Notes: a model not told the origin generated them from the sequence alone. A stretch of DNA of 46,192 bases from an uncultured Eubacteriales bacterium (GCA_900314845.1 OMWV01000060.1:1-46192), one strand, 5' to 3'. Positions 1 to 7,225 are shown, numbered from the stretch's first letter. Program-made: numbers and translations.

Positions 1-6
1 AGTGAG

Positions 7-63
7 GTGGCTCACTTTCAGGTTAGCGCTGGGTGGCTCAAAATCAAACCAGCGCGTGGCTCA
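7..63. repeat. IS21-like end: three GTGGCTCA repeats
   Basis: The octamer GTGGCTCA occurs at 7-14, 33-40 and 56-63, followed each time by ACTTTC or AAAATC. Multiple short repeats of this kind are characteristic of the ends of IS21-family elements in Clostridia (family knowledge). No istA or istB coding sequence lies inside the window, so the element itself would be to the left of base 1. The exact element boundary is not visible. Confidence 0.4.
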
Positions 64-191
64 CTTTCTGGTTGACGAACATACTTCAGCCCATCCTGCA
101 GGAGCCTTGCTGATGCCTGAGCATTTTTTAATCCCTGGGAAAACTCTTGTTCATTGTCCAGCGCCAGGAAAACACCAATCTTTGCTGCCAT
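18..191 (-). pseudogene. Truncated N-terminus of a phage tail tape-measure protein
   Basis: A 57-residue frame starts with ATG at 191 behind the Shine-Dalgarno sequence GGAGGAAAG. Its first 40 or so residues, beginning MAAKIGVFLALDNEQEF, resemble the start of phage tail tape-measure proteins, which typically open with a KIG-x-x-LALDGEKEF-type strand followed by a long helix. After about VRQ the frame reads into the IS21-like end repeats and stops. The reading is that an insertion cut a prophage tail gene, leaving only its start. The family assignment rests on recall of the N-terminal pattern, so it is tentative. No other phage gene is visible nearby. Confidence 0.4.
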
Positions 192-265
192 TACTTTCCT
201 CCATCAGGGCATAATAAAAGCGCCAGCCATTGTGACTGACGCATATATTATATAATTAGAAAGTA

Positions 266-499
266 TTAATCATGTTTGTGAAACTTATCCTGAACAATTT
301 CAACAACTGAAAGCACTAACCCAACTACTAAAAATGTAACGCCAATAAATAATATTGGATTTCCGACACAGGAGAGCCCAACTTTATAAAGTTCATTTGA
401 CTGTGTGGACAAATTGCTAACAATAATAGCTGCGCACAAATACCGTGTGCAAAGAAACGCTGCCCCAATACTCGCAATAACATACCCAAGCGTTTTCAT
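266..499 (-). CDS. Small two-helix membrane protein, unknown function
   Basis: This 77-residue protein has a hydrophobic stretch at about residues 5-27 and a second at about 48-67, and ends in a charged tail (QDKFHKHD). It probably spans the membrane twice. No family is recognised. The gene is AT-rich compared with the rest of the window, as is its neighbour at 591-1169. Both lie among mobile-element remnants, which suggests horizontal acquisition. The Shine-Dalgarno sequence is weak: a run of G lies about 13 bases before the ATG. Confidence 0.5.
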   Translation of the reverse strand: MKTLGYVIASIGAAFLCTRYLCAAIIVSNLSTQSNELYKVGLSCVGNPILFIGVTFLVVGLVLSVVEIVQDKFHKHD

Positions 500-554
500 A
501 ACAATATTATATCCCCCTTGTTTATTAATAATACCATAAAAGATTAAAATGTAG

Positions 555-585
555 AAGCCCCATATGAACTAACCGTATGGGGCTT
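555..585 (-). terminator. Hairpin terminator after the secreted protein gene
   Basis: Arms AAGCCCCATA (555-564) and TATGGGGCTT (576-585) form a perfect 10-bp stem with an 11-nt loop. It lies six bases past the stop codon of the gene at 591-1169, with a moderately T-rich tail on the minus strand. Confidence 0.6.
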
Positions 586-590
586 GATAG

Positions 591-1169
591 TTATCTACTC
601 TTACTTGCAATTTTAATTTGCGGAGTTTTGGTTGTTACAGTAGAATATGTGGTTCGCACTTTGCCTATGTTTCGCCATTTACCAGGACGATATGGATCTT
701 CTTCTTGACATTGTATTACATGTTTATACTTTGTAGTTACTGTTTTAGTACGCACATATGCGTGTCCAACTTTTTTGGCTGGAACTCGTGTAGAACCAGA
801 TAGAGTTTCTGCTTTAGACCAAGATAAACCTCCTCCTATGGAAACACTAACATTCTTTTTTAATATACTTTTAGGAATATTTGCTCCTAATGTAAAGGAA
901 CGGCTATTACTTTCAGAATATGAATATGTAAATGTTTTTGTCCTTTTTCCATGTCTATTATCAAAGCTTCCTCTCTCTACATATTTTGAATATTTTGTTG
1001 TTGACGAAGCCATTTTCGTATCAACTTTATCCCTTTTGTGATGTGGGATCAAAGTGTTTCCTATGCCCCTATCAATATATGTAGTTTGAGCACTAGCAGG
1101 AAAAGATAAACAAGCAGCCAAGGCCATGGCAATCAACAGTATCAAGACATGATTAATTTTCCCTTTCAT
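591..1169 (-). CDS. Secreted beta-rich protein, unknown function
   Basis: The 192-residue product has a signal peptide (basic MKGK start, hydrophobic core at about 8-20, likely cleavage after SFPASA-Q). The mature part is rich in Ser, Thr, Lys and Tyr with alternating polar/hydrophobic strands. Examples are SYSESNSRSFTLG, a glycine turn SIGGG and VPAKKVGHAYVRTKT. This alternation recalls the membrane-inserting hairpins of aerolysin or ETX/MTX2-type pore formers, but no diagnostic domain can be shown, so that is only a suggestion. AT-rich composition and mobile-element neighbours point to transfer. It has its own promoter (1214-1242) and terminator (555-585) and so is a single-gene unit. Confidence 0.6.
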   Translation of the reverse strand: MKGKINHVLILLIAMALAACLSFPASAQTTYIDRGIGNTLIPHHKRDKVDTKMASSTTKYSKYVERGSFDNRHGKRTKTFTYSYSESNSRSFTLGANIPKSILKKNVSVSIGGGLSWSKAETLSGSTRVPAKKVGHAYVRTKTVTTKYKHVIQCQEEDPYRPGKWRNIGKVRTTYSTVTTKTPQIKIASKSR

Positions 1170-1213
1170 ATATTATTTGAGCCTCCCTCATACAAAACTT
1201 ATATGTTATAGGA

Positions 1214-1242
1214 AAATTATATATATATATCTCACTTGTCAA
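1214..1242 (-). promoter_or_regulatory. Sigma-A promoter of the secreted protein gene
   Basis: On the minus strand, TTGACA (1237-1242) is followed after 17 bases by TAATTT, inside a run of alternating AT. It lies about 45 bases upstream of the ATG at 1169. Confidence 0.5.
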
Positions 1243-1256
1243 GAATTTTCATAATT

Positions 1257-1469
1257 TTATAAAAATTCTATATACGAAAGGTCATCAATACTGATGTCCC
1301 GCTTTTTAACTCTGTTCATGTACAGATACTCATCGTAGAGACAAAAGAAATTTGTGGCTTCGTCCTCCTCATCTGGAAGGCTGTAACCGTATGCTCTCAA
1401 CGACCTGGCAACAGCCTTTATTTTTGAGATTGGAGATTCTCTTGGTTGTTGCCTGTATCCGTGATTGCT
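1257..1469 (-). pseudogene. C-terminal remnant of an unidentified protein
   Basis: A 70-codon open frame has no usable start codon. It contains a plausible, protein-like sequence (KAVARSLRAYGYSLPDEED, then FFCLYDEYLYMNRVKKRD) and ends DDLSYIEFL just before the stop at 1257-1259. The residue composition and helical pattern look like a real C-terminus rather than a chance frame. It overlaps the start of the frame assigned to the transposase fragment on the other strand by a few bases only. No family is recognised. Confidence 0.3.
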
Positions 1470-1815
1470 TCATAAGTGTCGGCGGCATGAACTTCGCGTG
1501 AATTCCACCTACATCATCTGGACATCCGTCTATCCCCGTCCAACAGATACGAGGATTCTGATCCCGCTGTTAAAAGAGAGGGAACAGGAGCCCCCATTCC
1601 AATATCATGATATCGTTGCCGATGCCGGATACGAAAGTGAAGAGAATAATCTTTTCATCAAAGAGGACAGACTGGATGCCAACATCAAACCGAACAACTA
1701 TGAGATCTCAAAAAAGCGGAGATATCGGAAGAATTCCGGCATCTGTCAAAAAAAATCAAGATGGGTATATGGGCGAATACGTCCATTTTGGGAGGAAGAG
1801 CCAGGTAGTACGTAA
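1465..1815 (+). pseudogene. IS1182-like transposase fragment
   Basis: The frame encodes the hallmark IS1182-type block ADAGYESEEN, followed by KPNNYEISKKRRY. The first is the region around a catalytic Asp of the DDE domain and the second its usual downstream neighbour. Preceding residues (PTDTRILIPLLKE) also fit the family. Only about 90 of the usual 450-550 residues remain. The frame has no N-terminal domain and after about residue 95 runs into the ACGT-cored repeat array starting at 1779. It is a dead remnant. Confidence 0.6.
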
Positions 1816-1878
1816 TACCTCTTTTCGGCAGCCCTAGGGGTTACGTCCAAAATGTGCTAAAACCCGGGATGTGGACGT
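1779..1878. repeat. ACGT array, two-unit copy (D)
   Basis: Half-sites ACGTCC (1779), GTACGT (1808), ACGTCC (1843) and GGACGT (1873) alternate in orientation with spacings of 29, 35 and 30. This is the same architecture as the four-unit copies at 5022, 5420 and 42076. The left unit overlaps the tail of the transposase remnant. No gene is seen between 1816 and 2077; that stretch holds this array, two hairpin elements and the clpB terminator. Confidence 0.65.
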
Positions 1879-1880
1879 TC

Positions 1881-1906
1881 CGCCACAAGAAATCAGGTTT
1901 GTAGCG
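1881..1906 (-). repeat. 26-bp hairpin element, copy 1
   Basis: A diverged copy of the element whose other orientation reads CAAACTTGATTTCTTCTGG. Here the plus strand reads AAGAAATCAGGTTTGT between CGCCA and GCG flanks. It sits two bases after the last half-site of array copy D. Confidence 0.55.
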
Positions 1907-1947
1907 CCAGCCAGAAACTAACGGGCCAGGACAGGGATCCTGACATC

Positions 1948-1972
1948 CGCCAGAAGAAATCAAGTTTGTGGG
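1948..1972 (-). repeat. 26-bp hairpin element, copy 2
   Basis: The plus strand reads CGCCAGAAGAAATCAAGTTT followed by GTGGG. It matches the element at 5323-5348 in reverse orientation, with a changed outer arm. Confidence 0.6.
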
Positions 1973-2020
1973 GGTCGCCGGATCAAAGGGTAGAAAGTCA
2001 GATTAGCGGCGCCTGCCGCG

Positions 2021-2056
2021 AAAAAAGGGCTGCCGCATTTTTCAAATGCAGCAGCC
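2021..2056 (-). terminator. Intrinsic terminator of clpB
   Basis: Stem GGGCTGC-x-GCATT / AATGC-x-GCAGCCC (2027-2056) with a five-base loop is followed on the minus strand by six T (2021-2026). It begins about 20 bases after the clpB stop codon. Confidence 0.85.
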
Positions 2057-2077
2057 CCAACGACTGTAATCGTCTAT

Positions 2078-4672
2078 TTAATTCTCTATGTGTTCCGTGT
2101 AGGATGTCAGACCGTTCTCATCCGCGTCTATGTGGATGATATCCTCCGGCGACAGTCCATTTTCCAGGATCATGCGGGCGACCATGGTCTCCACATTCTT
2201 CTGGATGTACCTCTTCAGCGGGCGGGCGCCGTATACGGGATCGTAGCCGTGGTCGGCAATGTAATCCCTGGCAGCCTGGCTGAGCTCAAGCCTGAGTTCC
2301 TTGTCCGCCAGTCTCTTGTTGAGCCGCTTCATCAGGATATCTATGATACCGCTGATGTTGTCCTTTGTCAGAGGACGGAACATGATAATCTCATCCAGCC
2401 TGTTGAGAAATTCCGGTCTGAAGTGGGCCTTCAGGTCGTTCATGGTGCTTGTCCTGGCCTCTTCGCTAATATTCCCGGCCTGGTCAATGCCTTCCAGCAG
2501 GTAGGTGGAGCCAATGTTGGACGTCATGATCAGGATCGTGTTCTTGAAATCCACTGTCCTGCCCTGCGAGTCCGTTACCCTGCCGTCGTCCAGAACCTGC
2601 AGCAGTATGTTGAAGACGTCCGGATGGGCTTTTTCTATCTCATCAAAGAGGATGACCGAGTAGGGCTTTCTCCTGACAGCTTCTGTCAGCTGGCCGCCCT
2701 CCTCATAGCCTACATAGCCCGGAGGCGCTCCGATCAGCCTGGACACGGAGAACTTCTCCATGTACTCGCTCATATCGATGCGGACCATATTGTTTTCATC
2801 ATCGAAAAGGCTCTCCGCCAGCGCCTTGGCCAGCTCCGTCTTGCCTACGCCTGTAGGTCCAAGGAAGAGGAAGGAGCCTATAGGCCTGTTCTCATCCTGG
2901 ATGCCTGCCTTTGAACGGATAATGGCGTCTGTAACCTTCTGCACAGCCTCGTCCTGGCCAATAACTCTCTTGTGCAGCTGCTCGTCCAGATGCAGGGTCT
3001 TGTTCCTCTCGCTCTCCGTCAGCTTTGACACGGGGATCCCAGTCCAGCGGGACACGATCATGGAGATCTCCTCGTCTGTCACACGCTCACGCAGGAGGGA
3101 ATTCTCTCTGCCGTGGATCCGGCTCTCTTCCTCCTCCAGCTGCTTCTTGAGCTGGGGCAGCCTGCCGTACTGCAGCTCTGCCGCCTTATTGAGATCGTAA
3201 TTTCTCTGAGCCGCCTCTATCTGCTTGTTGAGATCTTCTATCTGGGAGCGGAGATTTCTTACATTCTCAACTTCCTTCTTCTCGTCTTCCCATTTTGCCT
3301 TCTTCTCGTTAAATTCTTCCTGCAGGTCGGCGATCTCTTTCGTGATGTTCTCAAGCCTTTCCTGGCTGAGCCTGTCGTCCTCTTTCTTGAGGGCGGCCTC
3401 CTCTATCTGCAGCTGCATGATCTTTCTGGAAACTTCATCCAGCTCTGTGGGCATGGAATCCAGCTCCGTCTTTATCATGGCGCAGGCCTCGTCCACCAGG
3501 TCTATGGCCTTATCCGGCAGGAACCTGTCTGTGATATATCTGTTGGAAAGCGTTGCCGCTGCCACAAGGGCTCCGTCTGTGATCTTTACGCCGTGAAATA
3601 CTTCGTATCTTTCCTTGAGGCCTCTCAAAATAGCTATCGTGTCTTCCACCGTCGGCTCATCTATCATGACCGGCTGGAAACGTCTTTCAAGGGCCTTATC
3701 CTTTTCAATGTACTCTCTGTACTCATCCAGCGTCGTTGCGCCTATGCAGTGCAGCTCGCCCCTTGCCAGCATGGGCTTGAGCATATTGCCGGCGTCCATG
3801 GCGCCTTCTGTCTTGCCCGCGCCCACGATCAGGTGGAGCTCATCGATGAAGAGGAGGATCTGGCCTTCGCTCTTCTTTACCTCGGAGAGCACAGCCTTGA
3901 GCCTTTCCTCAAATTCCCCTCTGTACTTGGCGCCTGCCACCAGGGCGCCCATATCCAGTGAGAATATGGACTTGTCTTTGAGGGAATCCGGGACATCGCC
4001 CTTGACGATTCTCTGGGCCAGCCCCTCAACGACTGCCGATTTGCCGACACCGGGCTCGCCGATGAGCACCGGATTGTTCTTCGTCTTCCGGGAAAGGATC
4101 CTGACGATGTTCCTGATCTCGGTATCCCTGCCGATGACCGGATCCATCTTCTGCTCCCTTGCCTTGGCCACCAGGTCCTCGCCGTATTTTGAAAGGACAT
4201 CGTATGTGTCCTCCGGGTTGTCGCTCGTCACTCTCTGGTTGCCCCTCACTTCCTGGAGCACCTTGAGGAACCCGTTCCTGCTTACTTCAAAATTCTGCAG
4301 GAGCTGTCTGATATCGCTGTCCGCCGTGTCCATCAGGGCCAGGAACAAATGCTCGACGGATACATATTCGTCGTTCATCTGCTTTGCGACGTCTTCTGAC
4401 TTCATGAGCGTCTTGTTCAGCCCGTCGCCCAGATAGACCTGGCCGCCGGATACCTTTACCTGCTTCTCAACAAGCTTCTGCGCCTGGTTCCTGAAGCCTT
4501 CGGCATTTATTCCCATCTTGCCCAGCAGCCTGTAAACCAGGCTGTCATCCTGCCTGAGCAGGGCCAGCAGAAGATGCTCCTGTTCTATCCTCTGGTTGCC
4601 GTACTCATAGGCGAGCTTCTGGCAATCCTGTATCGCCTGCAGCGACTTCTGCGTAAACTTATTCATATCCAT
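2078..4672 (-). CDS. clpB: ATP-dependent disaggregase ClpB
   Basis: ClpB is a hexameric AAA+ chaperone that works with DnaK to pull proteins out of aggregates in the cytoplasm. The 864-residue length is typical. The domains are an N-terminal Clp repeat region (about 1-145); a first ATPase domain with Walker [10 protein letters not shown] near 205 and Walker B LLFIDELH; a charged coiled-coil middle domain (about 400-525) that separates ClpB from ClpA and ClpC; and a second ATPase domain with GPTGVGKTE near 610 and [14 protein letters not shown]. The ATG at 4672 follows GGAGG by seven bases. It is monocistronic, with its own terminator and a CIRCE-overlapped promoter, so HrcA-controlled heat-shock expression is expected. 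Confidence 0.97.
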   Translation of the reverse strand: MDMNKFTQKSLQAIQDCQKLAYEYGNQRIEQEHLLLALLRQDDSLVYRLLGKMGINAEGFRNQAQKLVEKQVKVSGGQVYLGDGLNKTLMKSEDVAKQMNDEYVSVEHLFLALMDTADSDIRQLLQNFEVSRNGFLKVLQEVRGNQRVTSDNPEDTYDVLSKYGEDLVAKAREQKMDPVIGRDTEIRNIVRILSRKTKNNPVLIGEPGVGKSAVVEGLAQRIVKGDVPDSLKDKSIFSLDMGALVAGAKYRGEFEERLKAVLSEVKKSEGQILLFIDELHLIVGAGKTEGAMDAGNMLKPMLARGELHCIGATTLDEYREYIEKDKALERRFQPVMIDEPTVEDTIAILRGLKERYEVFHGVKITDGALVAAATLSNRYITDRFLPDKAIDLVDEACAMIKTELDSMPTELDEVSRKIMQLQIEEAALKKEDDRLSQERLENITKEIADLQEEFNEKKAKWEDEKKEVENVRNLRSQIEDLNKQIEAAQRNYDLNKAAELQYGRLPQLKKQLEEEESRIHGRENSLLRERVTDEEISMIVSRWTGIPVSKLTESERNKTLHLDEQLHKRVIGQDEAVQKVTDAIIRSKAGIQDENRPIGSFLFLGPTGVGKTELAKALAESLFDDENNMVRIDMSEYMEKFSVSRLIGAPPGYVGYEEGGQLTEAVRRKPYSVILFDEIEKAHPDVFNILLQVLDDGRVTDSQGRTVDFKNTILIMTSNIGSTYLLEGIDQAGNISEEARTSTMNDLKAHFRPEFLNRLDEIIMFRPLTKDNISGIIDILMKRLNKRLADKELRLELSQAARDYIADHGYDPVYGARPLKRYIQKNVETMVARMILENGLSPEDIIHIDADENGLTSYTEHIEN

Positions 4673-4822
4673 AACAAAACCTCCCCTCCATGGGAAAATA
4701 TAATATCAATATCTTAATCTTAATGGTTGGTGATGCAAAACATGCGGTGACCGGCCTTTCCAGGCGCCTTCATCACCGCCAACATCTGTTCTATATCTAG
4801 TATAACAACTCCAACTGTCTAT

Positions 4823-4851
4823 ACTATATCACGCGCTGTTAGCACTGTCAA
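4823..4851 (-). promoter_or_regulatory. Sigma-A promoter of clpB
   Basis: Minus-strand TTGACA (4846-4851), 17-base spacer, TATAGT (4823-4828). The -35 box sits inside the CIRCE operator, so HrcA binding would block RNA polymerase directly. Confidence 0.8.
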
Positions 4852-4865
4852 GCAAAGAGTGCTAA
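4839..4865. promoter_or_regulatory. CIRCE operator (HrcA site)
   Basis: TTAGCACTG, nine bases, GAGTGCTAA. It matches the CIRCE consensus TTAGCACTC-N9-GAGTGCTAA at all but one base. HrcA binding here represses heat-shock genes in Firmicutes (established knowledge). hrcA itself is not in the window. Confidence 0.9.
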
Positions 4866-4923
4866 TTTTTTCATTTTTTCTGGCGGAGGACAGGATCATC
4901 CCGGGCTGATTCTGTCTGGCAGG

Positions 4924-4949
4924 CGCCACAAACTTGATTTCCTCTGGCG
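4924..4949 (+). repeat. 26-bp hairpin element, copy 3
   Basis: CGCCA and TGGCG arms surround CAAACTTGATTTCCTC. The outer arms are perfectly complementary. It is one of a cluster between clpB and 5708. Confidence 0.65.
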
Positions 4950-4990
4950 AGAGCCCGCGCGCCGGCTTTCTGCCCTTTATCCTGGCAGAT

Positions 4991-5016
4991 CCCACAAACA
5001 TGTTTTCTTGTGGGCG
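4991..5016 (+). repeat. 26-bp hairpin element, copy 4, strong stem
   Basis: A diverged copy in which CCCACAA and TTGTGGG form a perfect 7-bp stem around an ACATGTTTTC loop. It ends five bases before array copy A begins. That the stem is kept while the sequence changes hints at selection on folding. Confidence 0.55.
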
Positions 5017-5020
5017 GGAT

Positions 5021-5283
5021 TACGTACGCATAGTTAATTTCCCCGTTTCAGGACGTATCTCTTGAGCTTTTGAAAAGGGAATTGCGTCTGTTTCGAGGCT
5101 ATTTGCCGATCCAGTACGTAAGCCGGCAGAGCGTCTCCCTGCTAACCTTACGTACGTATTCCCTCTTTGCTGCGATACAGACGTAATCCACCATAAATTC
5201 AGGCTGGTCATTACGTACTATCTGGCATTTTCCTCTACATTGGACGTAGTCGCCCGGATACCTGCCTTGATTTCTTCTGGCGG
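5021..5283. repeat. Long direct repeat, copy A
   Basis: Bases 5021-5283 align without a gap to 5419-5681 at an offset of exactly 398. In the best part (5051-5283) I count about 21 differences in 233 bases, roughly 91 percent identity. The first 30 bases are weaker. The repeat contains array copy A and the half hairpin element at 5265-5283. Reading frames across it are short and their peptides simply repeat, so I treat it as non-coding. Confidence 0.85.
5022..5247. repeat. ACGT array, four-unit copy A
   Basis: Half-sites start at 5022, 5051, 5084, 5114, 5150, 5179, 5213 and 5242. Spacings are 29, 33, 30, 36, 29, 34 and 29, so pairs repeat about every 64 bases. Cores are ACGTAC, GGACGT, GCGTCT, GTACGT, ACGTAC, AGACGT, ACGTAC and GGACGT. 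Spacer words such as ATTTGCCGAT and GGCATTTTCC recur, with small changes, at matching places in copy C at 42 kb. That indicates common descent and not just matching half-sites. Confidence 0.75.
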
Positions 5284-5322
5284 AAGCCGGGCACCCGCTT
5301 TTCTCCCCTATATCCTGGCCGC

Positions 5323-5348
5323 CGCCACAAACTTGATTTCTTCTGGCG
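5323..5348 (+). repeat. 26-bp hairpin element, reference copy
   Basis: Arms CGCCA (5323-5327) and TGGCG (5344-5348) are exactly complementary. The interior is CAAACTTGATTTCTTC, where AAA and TTT can extend the stem. It lies between the two long direct repeats. Half copies lacking the left arm lie at 5265-5283 and 5663-5681, the right ends of the long repeats. Confidence 0.7.
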
Positions 5349-5418
5349 GGCGCTAGGATTCCAGCGAGATCGTTATTGTCTGATATATGCCACATGCCTT
5401 ATTCCTCCCGGCGAGTGC

Positions 5419-5681
5419 TGCGTCCACCTGGCTGATTTCACCGATTCTGTACGTATCTTTCAAGCTCGTGAAAAGAGGATTGCGTCTGTTTCGAGGCTAT
5501 TAGCCGATTCAGTACGTAGGCCGGCAAAGCGTCTCACTGCTAGCCTTACGTGCGCATTCCCTCTTTGCTACGATACAGACGTAATCCACCATAAATTCAG
5601 ATTGGTCATTACGTACTATCTAGCATTTTCCTCAACATTGGACGTAGTCGCCCGGATACCTGCCTTGATTTCTTCTGGCGG
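5419..5681. repeat. Long direct repeat, copy B
   Basis: Second copy of the 5021-5283 repeat. It ends 27 bases before the stop codon of the nuclease-like gene. Most differences from copy A are transitions, as expected from old duplication and drift. Confidence 0.85.
5420..5645. repeat. ACGT array, four-unit copy B
   Basis: Half-sites start at 5420, 5449, 5482, 5512, 5548, 5577, 5611 and 5640, exactly 398 bases from those of copy A. The first site is GCGTCC where copy A has ACGTAC, and the fifth is ACGTGC where copy A has ACGTAC. The CGT core is kept in all. Confidence 0.75.
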
Positions 5682-5708
5682 GAGCCAGCGCGCCGGCTTT
5701 TTACCTTG

Positions 5709-6536
5709 TCAACCTCGATAAACGCAGCATTTCAATCTTTGCAGTTCATTTTCCACGTAGGAGATTTTCAACGGCTGCCGCGCCGTCTCAAATGTAATGA
5801 TCAGCTGGTCTCCCAGGAAGTAACCATTATTCTGGTAGGTCGTAATCTTTGACAGAGCATTTTCCCGGTAATATCTGTCGTCAAAAAGACCAAAGTGCTC
5901 CCAGTAGATCTCTCGCTGGTGTTCAAAGTCATAGAGAGTGAAGTCCGGATACACGATTCCCAGGCCCTTCAGCATAAGCGGCTTTTCGTAAATATAAGGG
6001 ATATTGTGCCGCAGCATCATATCAGCAATAATGACCTCCGTTTTTGACCGCATCTTCTCCCGATTCGCGGAAAGGAAAATATTTTCATCGTCAAAGAAGG
6101 GTTTCTTCTCAAACTTCTGCCCCATCCAGCGGGCATAAATCTGTTCGTCCGTCTGCCGGACAGGAGTCACGATCTGCCGTAAAGACGCCGGAAGAGCGGC
6201 GTATGCCTGGTCCACCGGGCGCTCCAGGTACAGCTTTTCCAGACGAGCTAGTGCCTTAAGTTCCAACCGGGAAAGCTCCACTACCTTTTCATCGTATATC
6301 CTCTGCGCTATTTTACCGGCAAATCCCATGTCTTTCTTGCGAATGTAATGCCAACCGGCATTGCCCGGGCCTTCCTTATAACAATACTGCCATTTTCTGC
6401 CGTGAGACGTGCCCTTCAGCCTTCCGGTGGGCGCCCTCCTGATTGACAATTCCTTCTGTTTGATAACTTTCGTCAGGAAATCACGGCGGGCTCTGATATA
6501 GTCAAGACCCGCTTCGCTGCTGTCTTTTAAACTCAT
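5709..6536 (-). CDS. Orphan protein with PD-(D/E)XK-like nuclease core
   Basis: The start is placed at the ATG at 6536 (MSLKDSSEAG), which follows GGAAGGAGAAG. The longer frame would run through a hairpin. The product is about 275 residues. The first 150 or so residues are basic and helical. The C-terminal half has Glu in RSKTEVIIADM, then YPDFTLYD, then YWEHFG and a final LIITFE strand. That spacing (E, about 35 residues, PDF, ExH) fits the PD-(D/E)XK nuclease fold, but I recognise no named family. It could be a DNA repair or mobile-element-derived nuclease. No partner gene is adjacent. It is flanked by the repeat cluster downstream and by a hairpin with T-tract immediately upstream. Confidence 0.6.
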   Translation of the reverse strand: MSLKDSSEAGLDYIRARRDFLTKVIKQKELSIRRAPTGRLKGTSHGRKWQYCYKEGPGNAGWHYIRKKDMGFAGKIAQRIYDEKVVELSRLELKALARLEKLYLERPVDQAYAALPASLRQIVTPVRQTDEQIYARWMGQKFEKKPFFDDENIFLSANREKMRSKTEVIIADMMLRHNIPYIYEKPLMLKGLGIVYPDFTLYDFEHQREIYWEHFGLFDDRYYRENALSKITTYQNNGYFLGDQLIITFETARQPLKISYVENELQRLKCCVYRG

Positions 6537-6550
6537 TTGCTTCTCCTTCC

Positions 6551-6608
6551 TAAAATAAAAAGCCCGGTATCGGATCAGATGTTTTTTCTCTCTGATACGA
6601 TACCGGGC
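6551..6608 (-). terminator. Hairpin and T-tract between 6771-7154 and the nuclease-like gene
   Basis: On the minus strand GCCCGGTATCG-x-ATCAG pairs with CTGAT-x-CGATACCGGGC (6562-6608), followed by TTTTTATTTTA. It ends about 15 bases before the start codon of the nuclease-like gene. It may be the terminator of the upstream gene or an attenuator. A second hairpin (GAGCC...GGCTC, about 6623-6653) lies just upstream. The rest of 6660-6770 is AT-rich with nothing recognised. Confidence 0.65.
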
Positions 6609-6770
6609 CTGCATGGCCCCGAGCCAAGCCGCATGGGAATGCAGCCGGCTCAGATATTTTTTCAGCCTTCTCTTCGAAAACGGTCAAAAAAATATTACCG
6701 TCTCATGCTGTAAACTGTATTTAATTTTAAATGTAGTATATTTCAGATATTTTTTTATGACAAGCTTCAT

Positions 6771-7154
6771 CTATTCCGGATCTTCAGTCTGGGCCTGCGT
6801 GGGTTCCTCCTGACCATCCTCTGCTTTAACTGTATCTTCCTGCTCCGCCGCCTGCACAGTTTCCTCAGCCTTGGCAGCCCCGTTCTCGTCTGCTTCAGCC
6901 TGAGATGTGCTCTCTTCCGATGCAGCCTTAGCCGTTTCCGTCTGAGCAGTCTCAGCCTTCTCGGCCGCTTCCTTGTCCACCGCGGCCTGGGCGGCTTCTT
7001 TTCTCACGCGCTCGTCGAGATTTCTCTTGTACTCGCGGCTGCGCTTTACTGTCTCATAGCCGATGTAGCCCAGGGTCACGGCAGCCGCTGCGACTGAAAT
7101 TGCCAGTTCCAGCGGGTTCCTTGCAACTTTTCTGTGATTAAAAATGCCTTTCAT
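6771..7154 (-). CDS. Membrane-anchored Ala/Glu-rich protein
   Basis: The 127-residue product starts MKGIFNHRKVARNPLE, has one hydrophobic segment at about residues 17-35 (AISVAAAAVTLGYIGYETV), then a long low-complexity tail of Ala, Glu, Gln and Thr. It looks like a single-pass anchor with a disordered acidic cytoplasmic or external tail. AAAGGAG lies ten bases before the ATG. No domain is recognised; function unknown. Confidence 0.6.
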   Translation of the reverse strand: MKGIFNHRKVARNPLELAISVAAAAVTLGYIGYETVKRSREYKRNLDERVRKEAAQAAVDKEAAEKAETAQTETAKAASEESTSQAEADENGAAKAEETVQAAEQEDTVKAEDGQEEPTQAQTEDPE

Positions 7155-7225
7155 ATAGAAACACTCCTTTCGGTCCGAGGCAGATGAACTGCAGCTCTGC
7201 TTTAATAAACTGCGCCCCTTGCCCC

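Noticed and set aside
2090-4436. Long plus-strand frames opposite clpB (up to 282 codons)
   Set aside because: They are antisense shadows of a highly conserved gene and encode nothing recognisable.
4819-5395. Three overlapping minus-strand reading frames of 60-98 codons
   Set aside because: They are translations of the repeat elements: peptides such as ARRNQ recur with each hairpin copy. They lack ribosome sites and domains, and two of them cross the array.
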